From positions 1 through 17,875 of the forward strand of contig NZ_CAJKVK010000038.1 in assembly GCF_905203285.1 (NCBI RefSeq): 17,875 bases of DNA, in the 5' to 3' direction. Both the position numbers and the translations under genes were made by a program. Origin of the DNA: an uncultured Succinatimonas sp. (lineage in GTDB: Bacteria; Pseudomonadota; Gammaproteobacteria; Enterobacterales; Succinivibrionaceae). The notes under the pieces were generated by a model. It was not told the DNA's origin. It worked only from the letters and a program-made list of their open reading frames with translations, and ran no database searches. Shown piece by piece: positions 5,541-14,625 of the stretch; position 1 is the stretch's first letter; each line of letters opens with the position of its first letter.

Positions 5541-8500
5541 ATGTCTATAATGAAAGAGCTTTATTTTCATTGTCAGATATTAAAAATGCGCAGATCATCA
5601 TTTAAAAACTTTTTCTTATTTACTGTCTTTGCAATTGTTTTTGCCATAACTTCTACGGCACACGCCGCCGATTTATCTTTTTCTTTAATCAATAAACAGG
5701 TAGCCGCAGTTAATGCTGATACCAATCTTAGCGATGATGAAAAAAAGACAAAGCTTTCAGAACTTAACAGTGCCGCCGACCTCTTAAAAAAAGAAGCCTC
5801 TCTAAATAAAGAGATTGAGGATTTTGATCTTATTCAGAAAAATTCCGACAAAATTCTTTCAGGTCTTGAATACGAATTCAACAGCGCCAACTCTTTATTC
5901 GGACATGGAGCACCTGACATTACCGCAAAAAACAGCGACGAGCTTAATTTGCTTATTAACGACTTTACTTTAAAGCAAAGAGAGGCTCAAAGCGACCTTT
6001 CAAGTGCCAACTCCGATTTTAATAATCTGCAAACTCTGCCGAGCAAAGCACAGACCATTATTTCGGAAAACGCGCTTACCATCCAAAATCTTACCGATAA
6101 AATCAATAATCCCGAGCTTAAGCTTTCGTCTTTTGATCTATCGGTAATTGATAAAAATATCGAAATATTAAATAAGGAAAATGAATTTTTACAAAGAAAG
6201 ACTTTATTCCTGACGAAACTTCAGGACATGGCAACCTATAGAATACGTACCGCCACGATTAAAAATCAATATTATCAGGAATGTCTTAGAAAAGCCCAAA
6301 CGCTGCAAAATCAACTTTTAACTAAAGATATAGCAAATACCGATATCACCGATAATGTCATAAGCGACAATCCGGCATTGAAAAAGGAACTTGAAATCAA
6401 TCATCAGATTTCAGGACATATTGATAAACAGCTGCAGCAAAACGTACAAATCAATCGTCAGCTGCACGATGTTGAAGCCGCGATTGAAACCGTCAAACAG
6501 ATAAATTCCGATATTGATGAGCAAATAAGCCGCATCGACGGCAATCTTATTCTGTCAAGATTGTTAAACCGTCAGCTTGAGGAAATTCCTAATATCGAAT
6601 TATCTTTAAATTTAGACGAGCTTTTGCCTAATTTTAATTTATGGCTTTATGATTTAAGAAATTATCGCGATTCCCTTTTTGATACCGCAGGTTACGTCAA
6701 TAACATGACGAAAAAAGATCCTGATTTAGTTCCAATAAAGCAAGATCTTGAAAAAATCATCAAACAGAGAAAAGATTTATACGATAAGCTTTATCAGACC
6801 ATGACCGAAGCATCAACTACGGCTATGACCTTAAAAATAAAATACGCAGAGTTTACCGATTTAAAAAACGCTATTCTCTCCACCATCAATGAACATTTAT
6901 TCTGGTTAAAAAGCAACTACCCTATAAGCTCAGATTACGTCACCAGTTTTATCCCGATGGCTAAAGCCCAGATTTTAGCTTTTAACTCTTCACTGATGAA
7001 CACGCTTGACAACAAAGCGCGAACCATTCCTCTTTTTATATTTTTAATTCCGCTAACCGTGATTGCACTTATTGTCAATTCTTTAAAAGAGACAATATTG
7101 CGCACGGACAACAAAGCAGCTTTAAAACTTGATAAGCAAAGCGATAATTTTTACGTAACCCCGCTTTCGGTGTTATGTCAATTTCTTTTAGTGATCCCCC
7201 AAGCAGTAGCCCTTACATGGATAGGAGCTTTTATTGTTTTACTTACCATTGATTCAACCTTAAATCAGGTTCATGCCTGCGCCATGATCTTATGGCATTC
7301 ATTCCTTTTTACTTTCTTTATTAAAGTATTAAATATAAACTCCCTTGCCCAGCGTCATTTTTCTTTGCCGCCTTCTACTGCAAAACAGTATCATGCCATC
7401 TTAAAGCGCGTTTTTGCCGGAATGTTCCCGATTCTGGTTATCACCAACATCCGCGAAATAGAACCCGATAAAACGACAGGCGATATATTAGGCTACACTA
7501 TAGTACTGCTTGCCAGTTTCTATATCGTAATAAAGGTTGCTCAATTTATTAAAAGCTCTTTTGAGCAAAAAGACTTTTCTCTCTTTGACTATATAAAAAG
7601 CTTGTTTTTAATCGCAGGACCGCTCGTTCTCTTTTGCATGATTGCCCTTGGCTACTATTACACCGCGACAAAACTTATCAACCGCATCATGTTCTCTTTC
7701 TATTTATGCTGCGGATATGTTCTTGTAAGCAATATAGTGCGCCGTACCTTGCTGGTTGCTGAAGCAAGGCTTTTAGCCAAAGCCAAAGCAGCCGCTTTAC
7801 AAAAAGAATCGGAAAAAACCAAAGCTCCCGGTTTTGCGGTTAGTGCCAATTCAAAAAAAGGAAAGGAAAAAATTGAACAGCTGCGTTTTGAATTTATCAA
7901 CAACAAAGCTTTTAAACTTATCAATATTCTCCTTTTATGCGTTACCGCAGCTTTTTTATACCAGCTGTGGAAAGATTTGACCAGTGCATTAGGTTATTTG
8001 AATACCGTAACTTTATGGTCAAATTCGGTGACAATAAACGGAGAGGTAAAAGATCTTCCGGTTCTAACCCTTGCCAATATCTTCTCAGCGGCAATCATCA
8101 TCCTAATTACCGTTGTTTTATACCGCAACCTGCCGCCCATTCTTGAGCGTCTTTTCAGATTGAGAGTTGCCTCTGCTCATCAAAGTACCAGCTATACAGC
8201 CAAGATTTTAACTTCGTACATCATCACCGCTCTAGGCATCATCTGTACGGCAGGCGCTTTGGGGCTTAGCTGGGATAAACTGCAATGGCTGGTTGCCGCT
8301 TTATCAGTAGGCCTTGGCTTTGGACTTCAGGAGATTTTCGCCAACTTCGTATCCGGCATTATCATCTTGTTTGAAAGACAAATACGCGTAGGAGATATCA
8401 TCACCATCAACGATCTATCAGGAACCGTAAGTAAAATCCGTATTCGCGCTACCACGGTCGTTTCATTTGACAATAAAGAAGTCGTGATCCCCAACCGTGA

Positions 8501-8882
8501 ATTCATCACCACCGAGCTTACCAACTGGTCACTATCTAACACCATTACGATGATCGAGTTCAGCGTCGGAATTGACTACAGTGCCGATCCGGTTAAAGCC
8601 AAAAAGATTTTGGAGCACATCGTATTGCGCTGTCCGTACTTATCACGCGAAAAACCCTATAAAATTTATGTAAACAGCATGGATGCCAGTGCCGTTACCC
8701 TTAAAGTTGAAGTGTTCGTGGAAAAAATCGGAGATCGTAAAAACACGGTCGATTATCTGAACGTCAACACCTTAAAACGCTTTAACGAAGCTAACATTAA
8801 CATTCCGTTCAACCGCCTTGACGTTACGGTTCTTAATCAAACTACCGGCAATGCCATCAGGCTTAACAATCAAAACGGCTAA
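5541..8882 (+). CDS. Large MscK/MscM-type mechanosensitive channel
   Basis: Inner-membrane tension-gated channel that would release solutes on osmotic downshift. At 1113 aa it matches the size of E. coli MscK (1120) and MscM (1107). A signal peptide lies within residues 16-42 (basic start MRRSSFK, hydrophobic run, STAHA-AD cleavage site). A mostly helical, coiled-coil-like periplasmic domain, rich in Asn, Leu and Lys, runs to about residue 490. Many membrane segments follow from about 497. A basic, Lys/Ala-rich loop lies near 743-787. The MscS pore helix ALSVGLGFGLQEIFANFVSG is near 922-941, followed by FERQIRVGD and the beta domain with GTVSKIRIRATTV and IPNREF. The ATG at 5541 has AGGA just upstream; the ATG at 5586 would give a more typical signal peptide but has no ribosome binding site. 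I cannot choose between MscK and MscM by eye. Confidence 0.93.
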   Translation: MSIMKELYFHCQILKMRRSSFKNFFLFTVFAIVFAITSTAHAADLSFSLINKQVAAVNADTNLSDDEKKTKLSELNSAADLLKKEASLNKEIEDFDLIQKNSDKILSGLEYEFNSANSLFGHGAPDITAKNSDELNLLINDFTLKQREAQSDLSSANSDFNNLQTLPSKAQTIISENALTIQNLTDKINNPELKLSSFDLSVIDKNIEILNKENEFLQRKTLFLTKLQDMATYRIRTATIKNQYYQECLRKAQTLQNQLLTKDIANTDITDNVISDNPALKKELEINHQISGHIDKQLQQNVQINRQLHDVEAAIETVKQINSDIDEQISRIDGNLILSRLLNRQLEEIPNIELSLNLDELLPNFNLWLYDLRNYRDSLFDTAGYVNNMTKKDPDLVPIKQDLEKIIKQRKDLYDKLYQTMTEASTTAMTLKIKYAEFTDLKNAILSTINEHLFWLKSNYPISSDYVTSFIPMAKAQILAFNSSLMNTLDNKARTIPLFIFLIPLTVIALIVNSLKETILRTDNKAALKLDKQSDNFYVTPLSVLCQFLLVIPQAVALTWIGAFIVLLTIDSTLNQVHACAMILWHSFLFTFFIKVLNINSLAQRHFSLPPSTAKQYHAILKRVFAGMFPILVITNIREIEPDKTTGDILGYTIVLLASFYIVIKVAQFIKSSFEQKDFSLFDYIKSLFLIAGPLVLFCMIALGYYYTATKLINRIMFSFYLCCGYVLVSNIVRRTLLVAEARLLAKAKAAALQKESEKTKAPGFAVSANSKKGKEKIEQLRFEFINNKAFKLINILLLCVTAAFLYQLWKDLTSALGYLNTVTLWSNSVTINGEVKDLPVLTLANIFSAAIIILITVVLYRNLPPILERLFRLRVASAHQSTSYTAKILTSYIITALGIICTAGALGLSWDKLQWLVAALSVGLGFGLQEIFANFVSGIIILFERQIRVGDIITINDLSGTVSKIRIRATTVVSFDNKEVVIPNREFITTELTNWSLSNTITMIEFSVGIDYSADPVKAKKILEHIVLRCPYLSREKPYKIYVNSMDASAVTLKVEVFVEKIGDRKNTVDYLNVNTLKRFNEANINIPFNRLDVTVLNQTTGNAIRLNNQNG

Positions 8883-8886
8883 AAAT

Positions 8887-8919
8887 AATCCCTGCAGACT
8901 TTCAATTTCTGCAGGGATT
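8887..8919. terminator. Bidirectional intrinsic terminator
   Basis: AATCCCTGCAG (8887-8897) and CTGCAGGGATT (8909-8919) form a perfect 11-bp stem with an 11-base loop. On the plus strand TTTCC and then ATTTTTT follow, ending the channel transcript four bases after its stop. On the minus strand ATTTTT follows, ending the ferredoxin transcript about 40 bases after its stop. Confidence 0.9.
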
Positions 8920-8960
8920 TTCCAAATTTTTTGCTTAAACCTCAACTAATGAGACTCAAA

Positions 8961-9164
8961 CTAAATCTTCAGACTTTCAATCTCTTCTTGAGAAGCTTCA
9001 AAAATTGATCCGAACTCACATACGTCAAGACAGGCCCCGCAATCGGCACATAAATCGGTATCAATAACACAGCGACCGTTTTCATCCTCGGAAATAGCAT
9101 CGCACGGGCAAGCATCCTTGCACTCACCGCATCCGGTGCAAACTTCAGGATCGATAAAGAACAT
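8961..9164 (-). CDS. 2[4Fe-4S] ferredoxin, clostridial type
   Basis: Small electron carrier of 67 aa with two [4Fe-4S] motifs. The first is C9-x2-C12-x2-C15-x3-C19-Pro and the second C39-x2-C42-x2-C45-x3-C49-Glu. The usual proline after the last cysteine is replaced by Glu in the second motif. The protein is strongly acidic, as expected for a soluble low-potential carrier. Such ferredoxins serve oxidoreductases of anaerobic metabolism; the partner cannot be told here because no oxidoreductase lies nearby. AGAGG precedes the ATG at 9164 by six bases. The gene stands alone, divergent from yggS across 59 bp, and shares a terminator with the channel gene. Confidence 0.92.
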   Translation of the reverse strand: MFFIDPEVCTGCGECKDACPCDAISEDENGRCVIDTDLCADCGACLDVCEFGSIFEASQEEIESLKI

Positions 9165-9178
9165 ACTTCTACCTCTTC

Positions 9179-9205
9179 TTTAACGAATCAAAATGCTCGT
9201 ATAAT
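9179..9205 (+). promoter_or_regulatory. yggS-proC-yggT promoter
   Basis: A perfect TATAAT (9200-9205) lies in the 59-bp divergent gap. The -35 region is poor (TTTAAC at 9179, spacer 15). Transcription would start near 9212, leaving a leader of only about a dozen bases with no clear ribosome binding site before the ATG at 9224. Confidence 0.5.
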
Positions 9206-9223
9206 ACTGCAACAACCCAGAAA

Positions 9224-9949
9224 ATGAGTCAGTTTTCTAAAATGCTAGAGAATATCACGTCTAATTTAAAAAAGGTGCATGATGAGATTAATTCTTGCCT
9301 GCAAAATGCAGGAAGATCTCAAAATGACCTTACTTTGCTTTGTGTCAGCAAAACCAAACCTATTTCCCAAATTATCGAAGCGTACAACGACGGCGAAAGG
9401 CACTTCGGCGAATCTTATATTTCCGAAGCCAAAGATAAAATCCCGCAACTAAAAGAAATGGGATATAAAGATATCGTTTGGCATTTTATCGGACCGATTC
9501 AGTCCAATAAAACCAAACATATTGCTGAACTTTTTGACATAGTGGAAAGTGTCGATCGCCTGAAAATCGCTAAGCGCTTAAACGATCAAAGACCTGAAGA
9601 CCTGCCGCCTTTAAAAATCCTTATTCAAGTAAATATAAGTGATGAAGAACAAAAATCCGGTTGTTCTTATGCAGATCTTGATAAGCTTATAAACGAAATC
9701 AAAAATCTGCCAAGACTTGAATTGTGCGGTTTAATGGGAGTTGCAGAAGACACTGACGATGAAGAAGTTATTGATAAGAGTTTTGCAAAACTGCACGAAA
9801 CCTTTAACTCACTTAAGCAAAATCTTCCTCATTTTGCTATCCTGTCAATTGGCATGACCCATGATATGGACTTGGCAATAAAAGAAGGATCTACCGAAAT
9901 TAGGATCGGAACCGCAATTTTCGGAGCCCGTAAGTACGGTAAATTATAG
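9224..9949 (+). CDS. yggS: YggS family PLP homeostasis protein
   Basis: Cytoplasmic protein that binds pyridoxal 5'-phosphate and keeps vitamin B6 and amino-acid pools in balance; no catalytic activity is established for the family. At 241 aa it is similar to E. coli YggS and aligns throughout. The PLP lysine is K43 in LLCVSKTKP. HFIGPIQSNK (87-96), LMGVAEDTDD and the phosphate-binding end RIGTAIFGAR (227-236) are all present. The GMTHDM segment matches GMS-DM of the family. An ATG at 9242 would match the E. coli N-terminus more closely, and neither start has a good ribosome binding site, so the start is uncertain by six codons. It heads a yggS-proC-yggT operon, with proC eight bases downstream. 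Confidence 0.95.
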   Translation: MSQFSKMLENITSNLKKVHDEINSCLQNAGRSQNDLTLLCVSKTKPISQIIEAYNDGERHFGESYISEAKDKIPQLKEMGYKDIVWHFIGPIQSNKTKHIAELFDIVESVDRLKIAKRLNDQRPEDLPPLKILIQVNISDEEQKSGCSYADLDKLINEIKNLPRLELCGLMGVAEDTDDEEVIDKSFAKLHETFNSLKQNLPHFAILSIGMTHDMDLAIKEGSTEIRIGTAIFGARKYGKL

Positions 9950-9957
9950 GAAAAGAC

Positions 9958-10770
9958 ATGAGCAAAATTGCATTCATCGGCGGCGGCAATATGTCATCCT
10001 GCATCTTTGACGGCATAAAAAAGGCCCGCAATGATGCTGATGAGATTTACGTAAGCGGTCCGCATCTTGAAAAGCTTCAGAAGTTTGCTGATAAAAAAGC
10101 TAAGATTACAACCTCAAATGTAGAAGCCGTAAAAGAAAGCGATATCATTTTCTTAGGCGTAAAGCCGCAAATGCTTACAGCAGTTCTTAAAGAACTTAAA
10201 GACAACCGTATCGACTTTTCAGAAAAAATTCTAGTATCAATGGCTGCAGGATTTAAGATTGCGAGCATAAGGCGCCTGACGGATGCTCCGTATATCGTTC
10301 GCATAATGCCTAACACCCCCGCTAAAATCGGACTTGGCATCACCGGCATCTACTTTGAAAAAGGAATTGACGATAAAGACAAAGAGTTAATCTCCTCTTT
10401 ATTAGCTCCTTTAGGAATGCTCTGTCAGCTTAATTCTGAAGAAGGGATCAACGCTATCGGAGCTTTGGCAGGATCCGCTCCTGCATTTTTATACCGCTTT
10501 TTTGAAGCCGTTGAGCATGAGTGCGTACGCTACGGTTTTAGTCAAAACGATGCAAGAAAAATCGTTGAACAATTAGGTTTAGGTACCTCTTCCATGGTTA
10601 TTCATAACCATGCGACACCTATAAGCTCTTTGCGCGAGGCTGTAACGTCAAAGGGCGGTACCACTTATGAAGGATTGCAGCAAATGACTTCTTTTAAATT
10701 TGAAGAAATGATGGAAGAAGTATTTAAAGCCTGCATGAAAAAGACCCATTTATTTGAGGAAATGTTTTAA
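9958..10770 (+). CDS. proC: Pyrroline-5-carboxylate reductase
   Basis: Last step of proline synthesis: reduces 1-pyrroline-5-carboxylate with NAD(P)H. At 270 aa it matches E. coli ProC (269). The N-terminal dinucleotide-binding loop is FIGGGNM (6-12). GVKPQML (67-73) and IMPNTPA (116-122) follow. The signature around 228-240 (AVTSKGGTTYEGL) lies in the C-terminal dimer domain. The ribosome binding site AGGA overlaps the yggS stop codon, which suggests coupled translation. The stop codon overlaps the yggT start in TAATG. Confidence 0.97.
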   Translation: MSKIAFIGGGNMSSCIFDGIKKARNDADEIYVSGPHLEKLQKFADKKAKITTSNVEAVKESDIIFLGVKPQMLTAVLKELKDNRIDFSEKILVSMAAGFKIASIRRLTDAPYIVRIMPNTPAKIGLGITGIYFEKGIDDKDKELISSLLAPLGMLCQLNSEEGINAIGALAGSAPAFLYRFFEAVEHECVRYGFSQNDARKIVEQLGLGTSSMVIHNHATPISSLREAVTSKGGTTYEGLQQMTSFKFEEMMEEVFKACMKKTHLFEEMF

Positions 10771-11312
10771 TGAGTACTTTTTCTTTAATTTTATTGGTAG
10801 TTCAAGCTTTTACCATGCTCTTTTTGCTGCGCTTTTTACTGCAGTCATCAAGTGCCGATTACTATCATCCGCTTACGCAGTCAGTATTAAAACTGACCAA
10901 CCCCATATGTAATATCGACTTTATCCGCCGCCTGCACATTAAAAACTTCTTTGTAGGCGGTATCGCTGTCGCCTTTGCACTTGACTTGATTTTCTGGGTC
11001 GGACTGTGTCTTATTACCAACATTCTGCCGATTAAAATAGCGCTTTTAATGTCAGTTCTTACCTGCGTTAAGTGCTTTGGTTATCTTATGCTCATGATTT
11101 TAATCGTGCAGGCATTATGCTCATGGCTGCCGAGTACTCGCTCTATAAGCTATCTTATGTACCAAATGTCAGCGCCCTTTGTCGCTCCGGTACAAAAATT
11201 AATTCCGCCTATCGGTGTTATAGATATCTCTTTGATGATTGTCGTTTTGGTGATCTTTGCTTTAGATTCCTTCTTCGGCAGTATCTTCGCCCCTTTCTGG
11301 TACATCATTTAA
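10770..11312 (+). CDS. yggT: YggT family membrane protein
   Basis: Integral membrane protein of 180 aa with two YGGT repeats. The first centres on LRFLLQSSSADYYHPLTQ and TNPI (about 21-46). The second centres on IVQALCSWLPSTRS, SAPFVAPVQKLIPPIG and IDIS (about 110-155). About four hydrophobic helices can be seen. Family members have been linked loosely to osmotic or potassium physiology and to cell division, but no defined activity is established. The start overlaps the proC stop by one base (TAATG), so translation is coupled. The gene ends 21 bp from the convergent plsC, with no clear terminator between them. Confidence 0.92.
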   Translation: MSTFSLILLVVQAFTMLFLLRFLLQSSSADYYHPLTQSVLKLTNPICNIDFIRRLHIKNFFVGGIAVAFALDLIFWVGLCLITNILPIKIALLMSVLTCVKCFGYLMLMILIVQALCSWLPSTRSISYLMYQMSAPFVAPVQKLIPPIGVIDISLMIVVLVIFALDSFFGSIFAPFWYII

Positions 11313-11333
11313 AAATACGGAATACCGAATTTT

Positions 11334-12089
11334 TTAACGTCCTGGAGGCAATTTATAGTCTTCAGGTCTTCTTACCGTCTTATCAAGTTCGTGCATAGCG
11401 TTTACCATTTCATCCTGCAACGCCTTAGTATCGCTTACCAAGCTTTGACGACTTAATGACGTTCCTTCAATTATCGGCAAAAGCTTTATCTTAATTTCGC
11501 CGTTATCCCATCTGCCTAAATCAATTTGTCCTGCATACGTGGAGGTAACGAAAGGGATAATAGGAACTTTAGCAAGCAGCGCGGTATGCAGCGCCCCTGA
11601 CTTAAACTTACCCACAGGCCCGTAACCTGAACGTGTTCCTTCAGGGAACATCCAAATCGATAAACCGGTTTTAATTTTTTCCACAATCTTTAAAAAAGTA
11701 TCACCGGCTTTAGAACGATGCTCTCTATCTAAAAGCACATTACCTGACAAGAAAAACAATATTCCGAAAATCGGAGTATAAAGAAGACTCTTTTTCCCCA
11801 CGCAAACCAAGCCGGGCTGCGGCAAATCCGCCATCGTCACGATATCCCAATTGCTTTGGTGCAAACCGACGAAAATCGCCGGCATCCTGGAACGAACGGA
11901 TTTAACGTCAAAATCCAAGATGACTTTTACTCCGATAACGCCTTGCGCCAAACGCAGCATCTGCGTCAAAGCATAGACATTTTTACGGTTAAACGGTCTA
12001 AACAGGCAAACGCACAAACCCAGCACCAGCCAAATTAACGCCATGACAAATAAAATCATGACGCGCAAGACTATTAACGGATATCTCAT
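11334..12089 (-). CDS. plsC: 1-acyl-sn-glycerol-3-phosphate acyltransferase PlsC
   Basis: Membrane enzyme that adds the second acyl chain to lysophosphatidate, making phosphatidate for phospholipid synthesis. The protein has 251 aa, with an N-terminal membrane helix (about 5-30). The catalytic HX4D box is H77-QSNW-D82 and the substrate-binding motif is FPEGTRS (148-154). FKSGA (about 163-167) and PIIPF complete the family pattern. GGAG lies five bases before the ATG. The start is two bases after the parC stop, and parC-plsC is also adjacent in E. coli, so the two genes are very probably co-transcribed. Confidence 0.95.
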   Translation of the reverse strand: MRYPLIVLRVMILFVMALIWLVLGLCVCLFRPFNRKNVYALTQMLRLAQGVIGVKVILDFDVKSVRSRMPAIFVGLHQSNWDIVTMADLPQPGLVCVGKKSLLYTPIFGILFFLSGNVLLDREHRSKAGDTFLKIVEKIKTGLSIWMFPEGTRSGYGPVGKFKSGALHTALLAKVPIIPFVTSTYAGQIDLGRWDNGEIKIKLLPIIEGTSLSRQSLVSDTKALQDEMVNAMHELDKTVRRPEDYKLPPGR

Positions 12090-12091
12090 GT

Positions 12092-14407
12092 TTACTCCAA
12101 AGAAAATTCCATAATTGCCTGTTCTTCTTCACCGCTGTCCGACTTTGCCTTAACCACTTCGATAAAATCGACTTTCTGGAAGCCGCGAGGTAAAGTATCT
12201 CCGCGCTTAGTGCGTACCGACAGTCTTTCAGCTATTTCAGAAGCGGACAAATTAAGGACTCTCTTTCCGCAGTGAATTATCATGGAAGCACCTTGCGGGA
12301 TTACAGCTACGGCAGCAACACCGTCCATACCCATATCAAGTTTGGCTCCGGCAATTGATATAAGTTTATTGCCCTTGCCGCGAGGCAGTACCGGCAAATC
12401 CTCGGCTTTATAAATTAAAAGCTTGCCCTGACGGCTTGCCACTGCCAAAAGATCACTTGACTTATCGCTTAATTTAACAGGCGCAAAGAGCTTTGCGTCC
12501 TCGTCAAGAGAAACAAAAGCACGTCCGCCTTTAAGTCTTGTAAGAATATCTTCATATTTACAGATAAAGCCGTAAGCCTTGTCGCTTGCAAGCAGGAAGT
12601 AATCGCTGCTTTGTCCGATGATGACATACTCGGCAAATTCGCCTTGCTGCAAGTTTACCTTTGAAGACAACGGCTCACCTTGTCCGCGGGCTGACGGCAA
12701 TTCCCGAATATCAACACTGTAAGCTCTGCCTAAATTAGTGATGAATACCGCCTGCTGATTGCTTCTTCCCGAAGCCTTATCCTTAAAGCCGTCTCCGGCT
12801 CTATACGTCATGTGCTCTGCATCGGCATTATATTCACTAGCCTGACGTACCCAGCCCATCTTAGACAAAATTACGGTCACCGGAGTGCTCGGAGTCAAAT
12901 CATCTTCAGAAAAAGCCACTGCTTCAGCACGCTCAACTACAGGGCAACGTCTGTCATCGCCGTAAAGTTTTACATCAGCTAGAATTTCTTTTTTAATAAA
13001 AGTTTTAAGACGTGCCTGACTGCCTAAAATGGTCTCAAGCTTATTTTTTTCAGTTAAGAGCTTTTCCTGTTCTTCTTTTATCTTCATCTCCTCAAGACGA
13101 GCAAGCTGTCTTAGCTTGGTCTCAAGGATATATTCAACCTGTGCTTCGGTAAGATTAAAGCGCTCTATAAGTTTTTCTTTAGGATTTTCTTCTTCACGAA
13201 TGATTCTTATGACTTCGTCAAGATTTAAGAAAACTACAAGTAATCCTTCAAGGAGATGCAGTCTTCTTTCGACGTTCTCAAGACGCTTTGACAAACGCTT
13301 TGTTACCGTCTGCTGACGGAAAACGAGCCACTCGCTTAAAATCTGTTTTAAATTCTTTACCTGAGGCTTTCCGTCAAGTCCTAAAATATTTAGATTAACG
13401 CGATAAGTAGATTCCAAATCCGTAACCGCAAACAGATGATTCATCAGTTCATCGCAGTCGATTCGATTAGATCTGGGAACAATTACCAAACGGCAAGGAT
13501 TGTTATGATCAGATGCATTGATTAAGTCAGACACCATCGGCAGTTTTTTCTTGGCCATCAGATCGGCAATCTGCTTCTCAACTTGTCCGCCAGACACCTG
13601 AAAAGGCAGCGCGCTTACCACAATACCTTCTTTTTCTACTTTATAAACCGCACGCTGACGAACTATACCTTTACCGGTTTCATACATCTTAAGCAAATCA
13701 ACCTTGGGTGTAATGATTTCGGCTCCGCACGGATAATCAGGTCCAAGTACAAACTGCATTAAATCACTAACACTTGCCTCGGGGTTTTCCAGCAGATAGA
13801 CAGCGGCATTGGCAACTTCCGTCAAATTGTGCGGAGGGATGTCGGTTGCCATACCGACGGCAATACCCGTAGTTCCGTTTAAAAGGATATTGGGAAGCCG
13901 TGAAGGTAAAGCTTTAGGCTCTTCCGCAGTGCCGTCAAAATTGGGGATAAAATCGACGCAACCCGTGTTCAAATCCTGCAGCAGGATATCGGAGTAAATT
14001 GATAACCGCGACTCGGTATAACGCATTGCCGCAAAAGATTTCGGATCTTCAACATCACCCCAGTTGCCTTGACCGTCGACTAAAGGATAACGATAGGAAA
14101 AAGGCTGTGCCATAAGAACCATGGCTTCATAGCACGCGCTGTCGCCGTGAGGATGATACTTGCCTAAAACCTCACCGACCGTACGAGCCGACTTTACGTG
14201 TTTTGCTTTAGGGCCTATTCCGAGTTTTGCCATTGCGTAAATAATTCTGCGCTGCACGGGCTTCATACCGTCACTTACAGACGGCAGCGCGCGATCGCGA
14301 ATCACGTTCATTGAATAATTTAAATAAGCATTCTCGGCAAAACGTTCAAGCGGCATCTGCTCGATGCCTTCTAGGCTTAATTTATTTTTATCTGTTGTTT
14401 CCGACAT
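12092..14407 (-). CDS. parC: DNA topoisomerase IV subunit A
   Basis: Catalytic breakage-reunion subunit of topoisomerase IV, which separates linked daughter chromosomes together with ParE. The protein has 771 aa. The N-terminus carries FAENAYLNYSMNVIRDRALP, and the active-site tyrosine is Y130 in AAMRYTESRLS. The quinolone-determining region HPHGDSACYEA has S90 and E94, equivalent to the unmutated E. coli ParC S80 and E84. The C-terminal beta-pinwheel contains the ParC-type PSARGQGEPL and KGNKLI segments and lacks the GyrA box, which argues for ParC over GyrA. The ribosome binding site is weak. parE is not next to it. Confidence 0.97.
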   Translation of the reverse strand: MSETTDKNKLSLEGIEQMPLERFAENAYLNYSMNVIRDRALPSVSDGMKPVQRRIIYAMAKLGIGPKAKHVKSARTVGEVLGKYHPHGDSACYEAMVLMAQPFSYRYPLVDGQGNWGDVEDPKSFAAMRYTESRLSIYSDILLQDLNTGCVDFIPNFDGTAEEPKALPSRLPNILLNGTTGIAVGMATDIPPHNLTEVANAAVYLLENPEASVSDLMQFVLGPDYPCGAEIITPKVDLLKMYETGKGIVRQRAVYKVEKEGIVVSALPFQVSGGQVEKQIADLMAKKKLPMVSDLINASDHNNPCRLVIVPRSNRIDCDELMNHLFAVTDLESTYRVNLNILGLDGKPQVKNLKQILSEWLVFRQQTVTKRLSKRLENVERRLHLLEGLLVVFLNLDEVIRIIREEENPKEKLIERFNLTEAQVEYILETKLRQLARLEEMKIKEEQEKLLTEKNKLETILGSQARLKTFIKKEILADVKLYGDDRRCPVVERAEAVAFSEDDLTPSTPVTVILSKMGWVRQASEYNADAEHMTYRAGDGFKDKASGRSNQQAVFITNLGRAYSVDIRELPSARGQGEPLSSKVNLQQGEFAEYVIIGQSSDYFLLASDKAYGFICKYEDILTRLKGGRAFVSLDEDAKLFAPVKLSDKSSDLLAVASRQGKLLIYKAEDLPVLPRGKGNKLISIAGAKLDMGMDGVAAVAVIPQGASMIIHCGKRVLNLSASEIAERLSVRTKRGDTLPRGFQKVDFIEVVKAKSDSGEEEQAIMEFSLE

Positions 14408-14455
14408 ATTAAGGCAGGATCTTTAAATCAAATCTTCAATGTTTCTAAAAAGTTA

Positions 14456-14481
14456 ATCATACCACAGTGTCTTTCTCTGTG
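14456..14481 (-). promoter_or_regulatory. Possible parC-plsC promoter with flanking inverted repeat
   Basis: On the minus strand TGG-TATGAT (14464-14456) is an extended -10 element, placed so that the leader would be about 40 bases. No -35 box is evident. CACAG (14463-14467) and CTGTG (14477-14481) form a 5-bp inverted repeat just upstream of the -10 box, a possible operator. Confidence 0.4.
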
Positions 14482-14548
14482 CGGCACCTACAAAAAATCC
14501 GAGCAAGCGAAACAAAAACAAAGTGTACAAAGATAGTGTTTTATATTA

Positions 14549-14579
14549 CAAAAAGACTAAAGTCCAAAACCACGGACTT
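14549..14579 (-). terminator. Weak terminator candidate after the MFS gene
   Basis: AAGTCC (14560-14565) and GGACTT (14574-14579) form a perfect 6-bp stem with an 8-base loop. On the minus strand a TTTTT run follows, but only after a 5-base gap. It lies about 47 bases after the transporter stop. The gap makes it a poor intrinsic terminator. Confidence 0.3.
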
Positions 14580-14625
14580 ATATTCAATATCTATTTTGCT
14601 GCTTAACTTAAGACACCAATCCTTT

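Noticed and set aside
5151..5570. 139-codon minus-strand frame covering the rplU upstream region
   Set aside because: It overlaps the start of rplU in another frame, spans the promoter and inverted repeat, and has no protein-like motif.
11313..11333. Terminator between convergent yggT and plsC
   Set aside because: CGG-AATA-CCG gives only a 3-bp stem. The T-run is present, but the hairpin is too weak to call.
14408..14625. Hidden tRNA or small gene in the 218-bp gap upstream of parC
   Set aside because: No cloverleaf, GTTCRA-type T-loop or start/ribosome-site pair was found. The gap holds only the promoter and terminator candidates.
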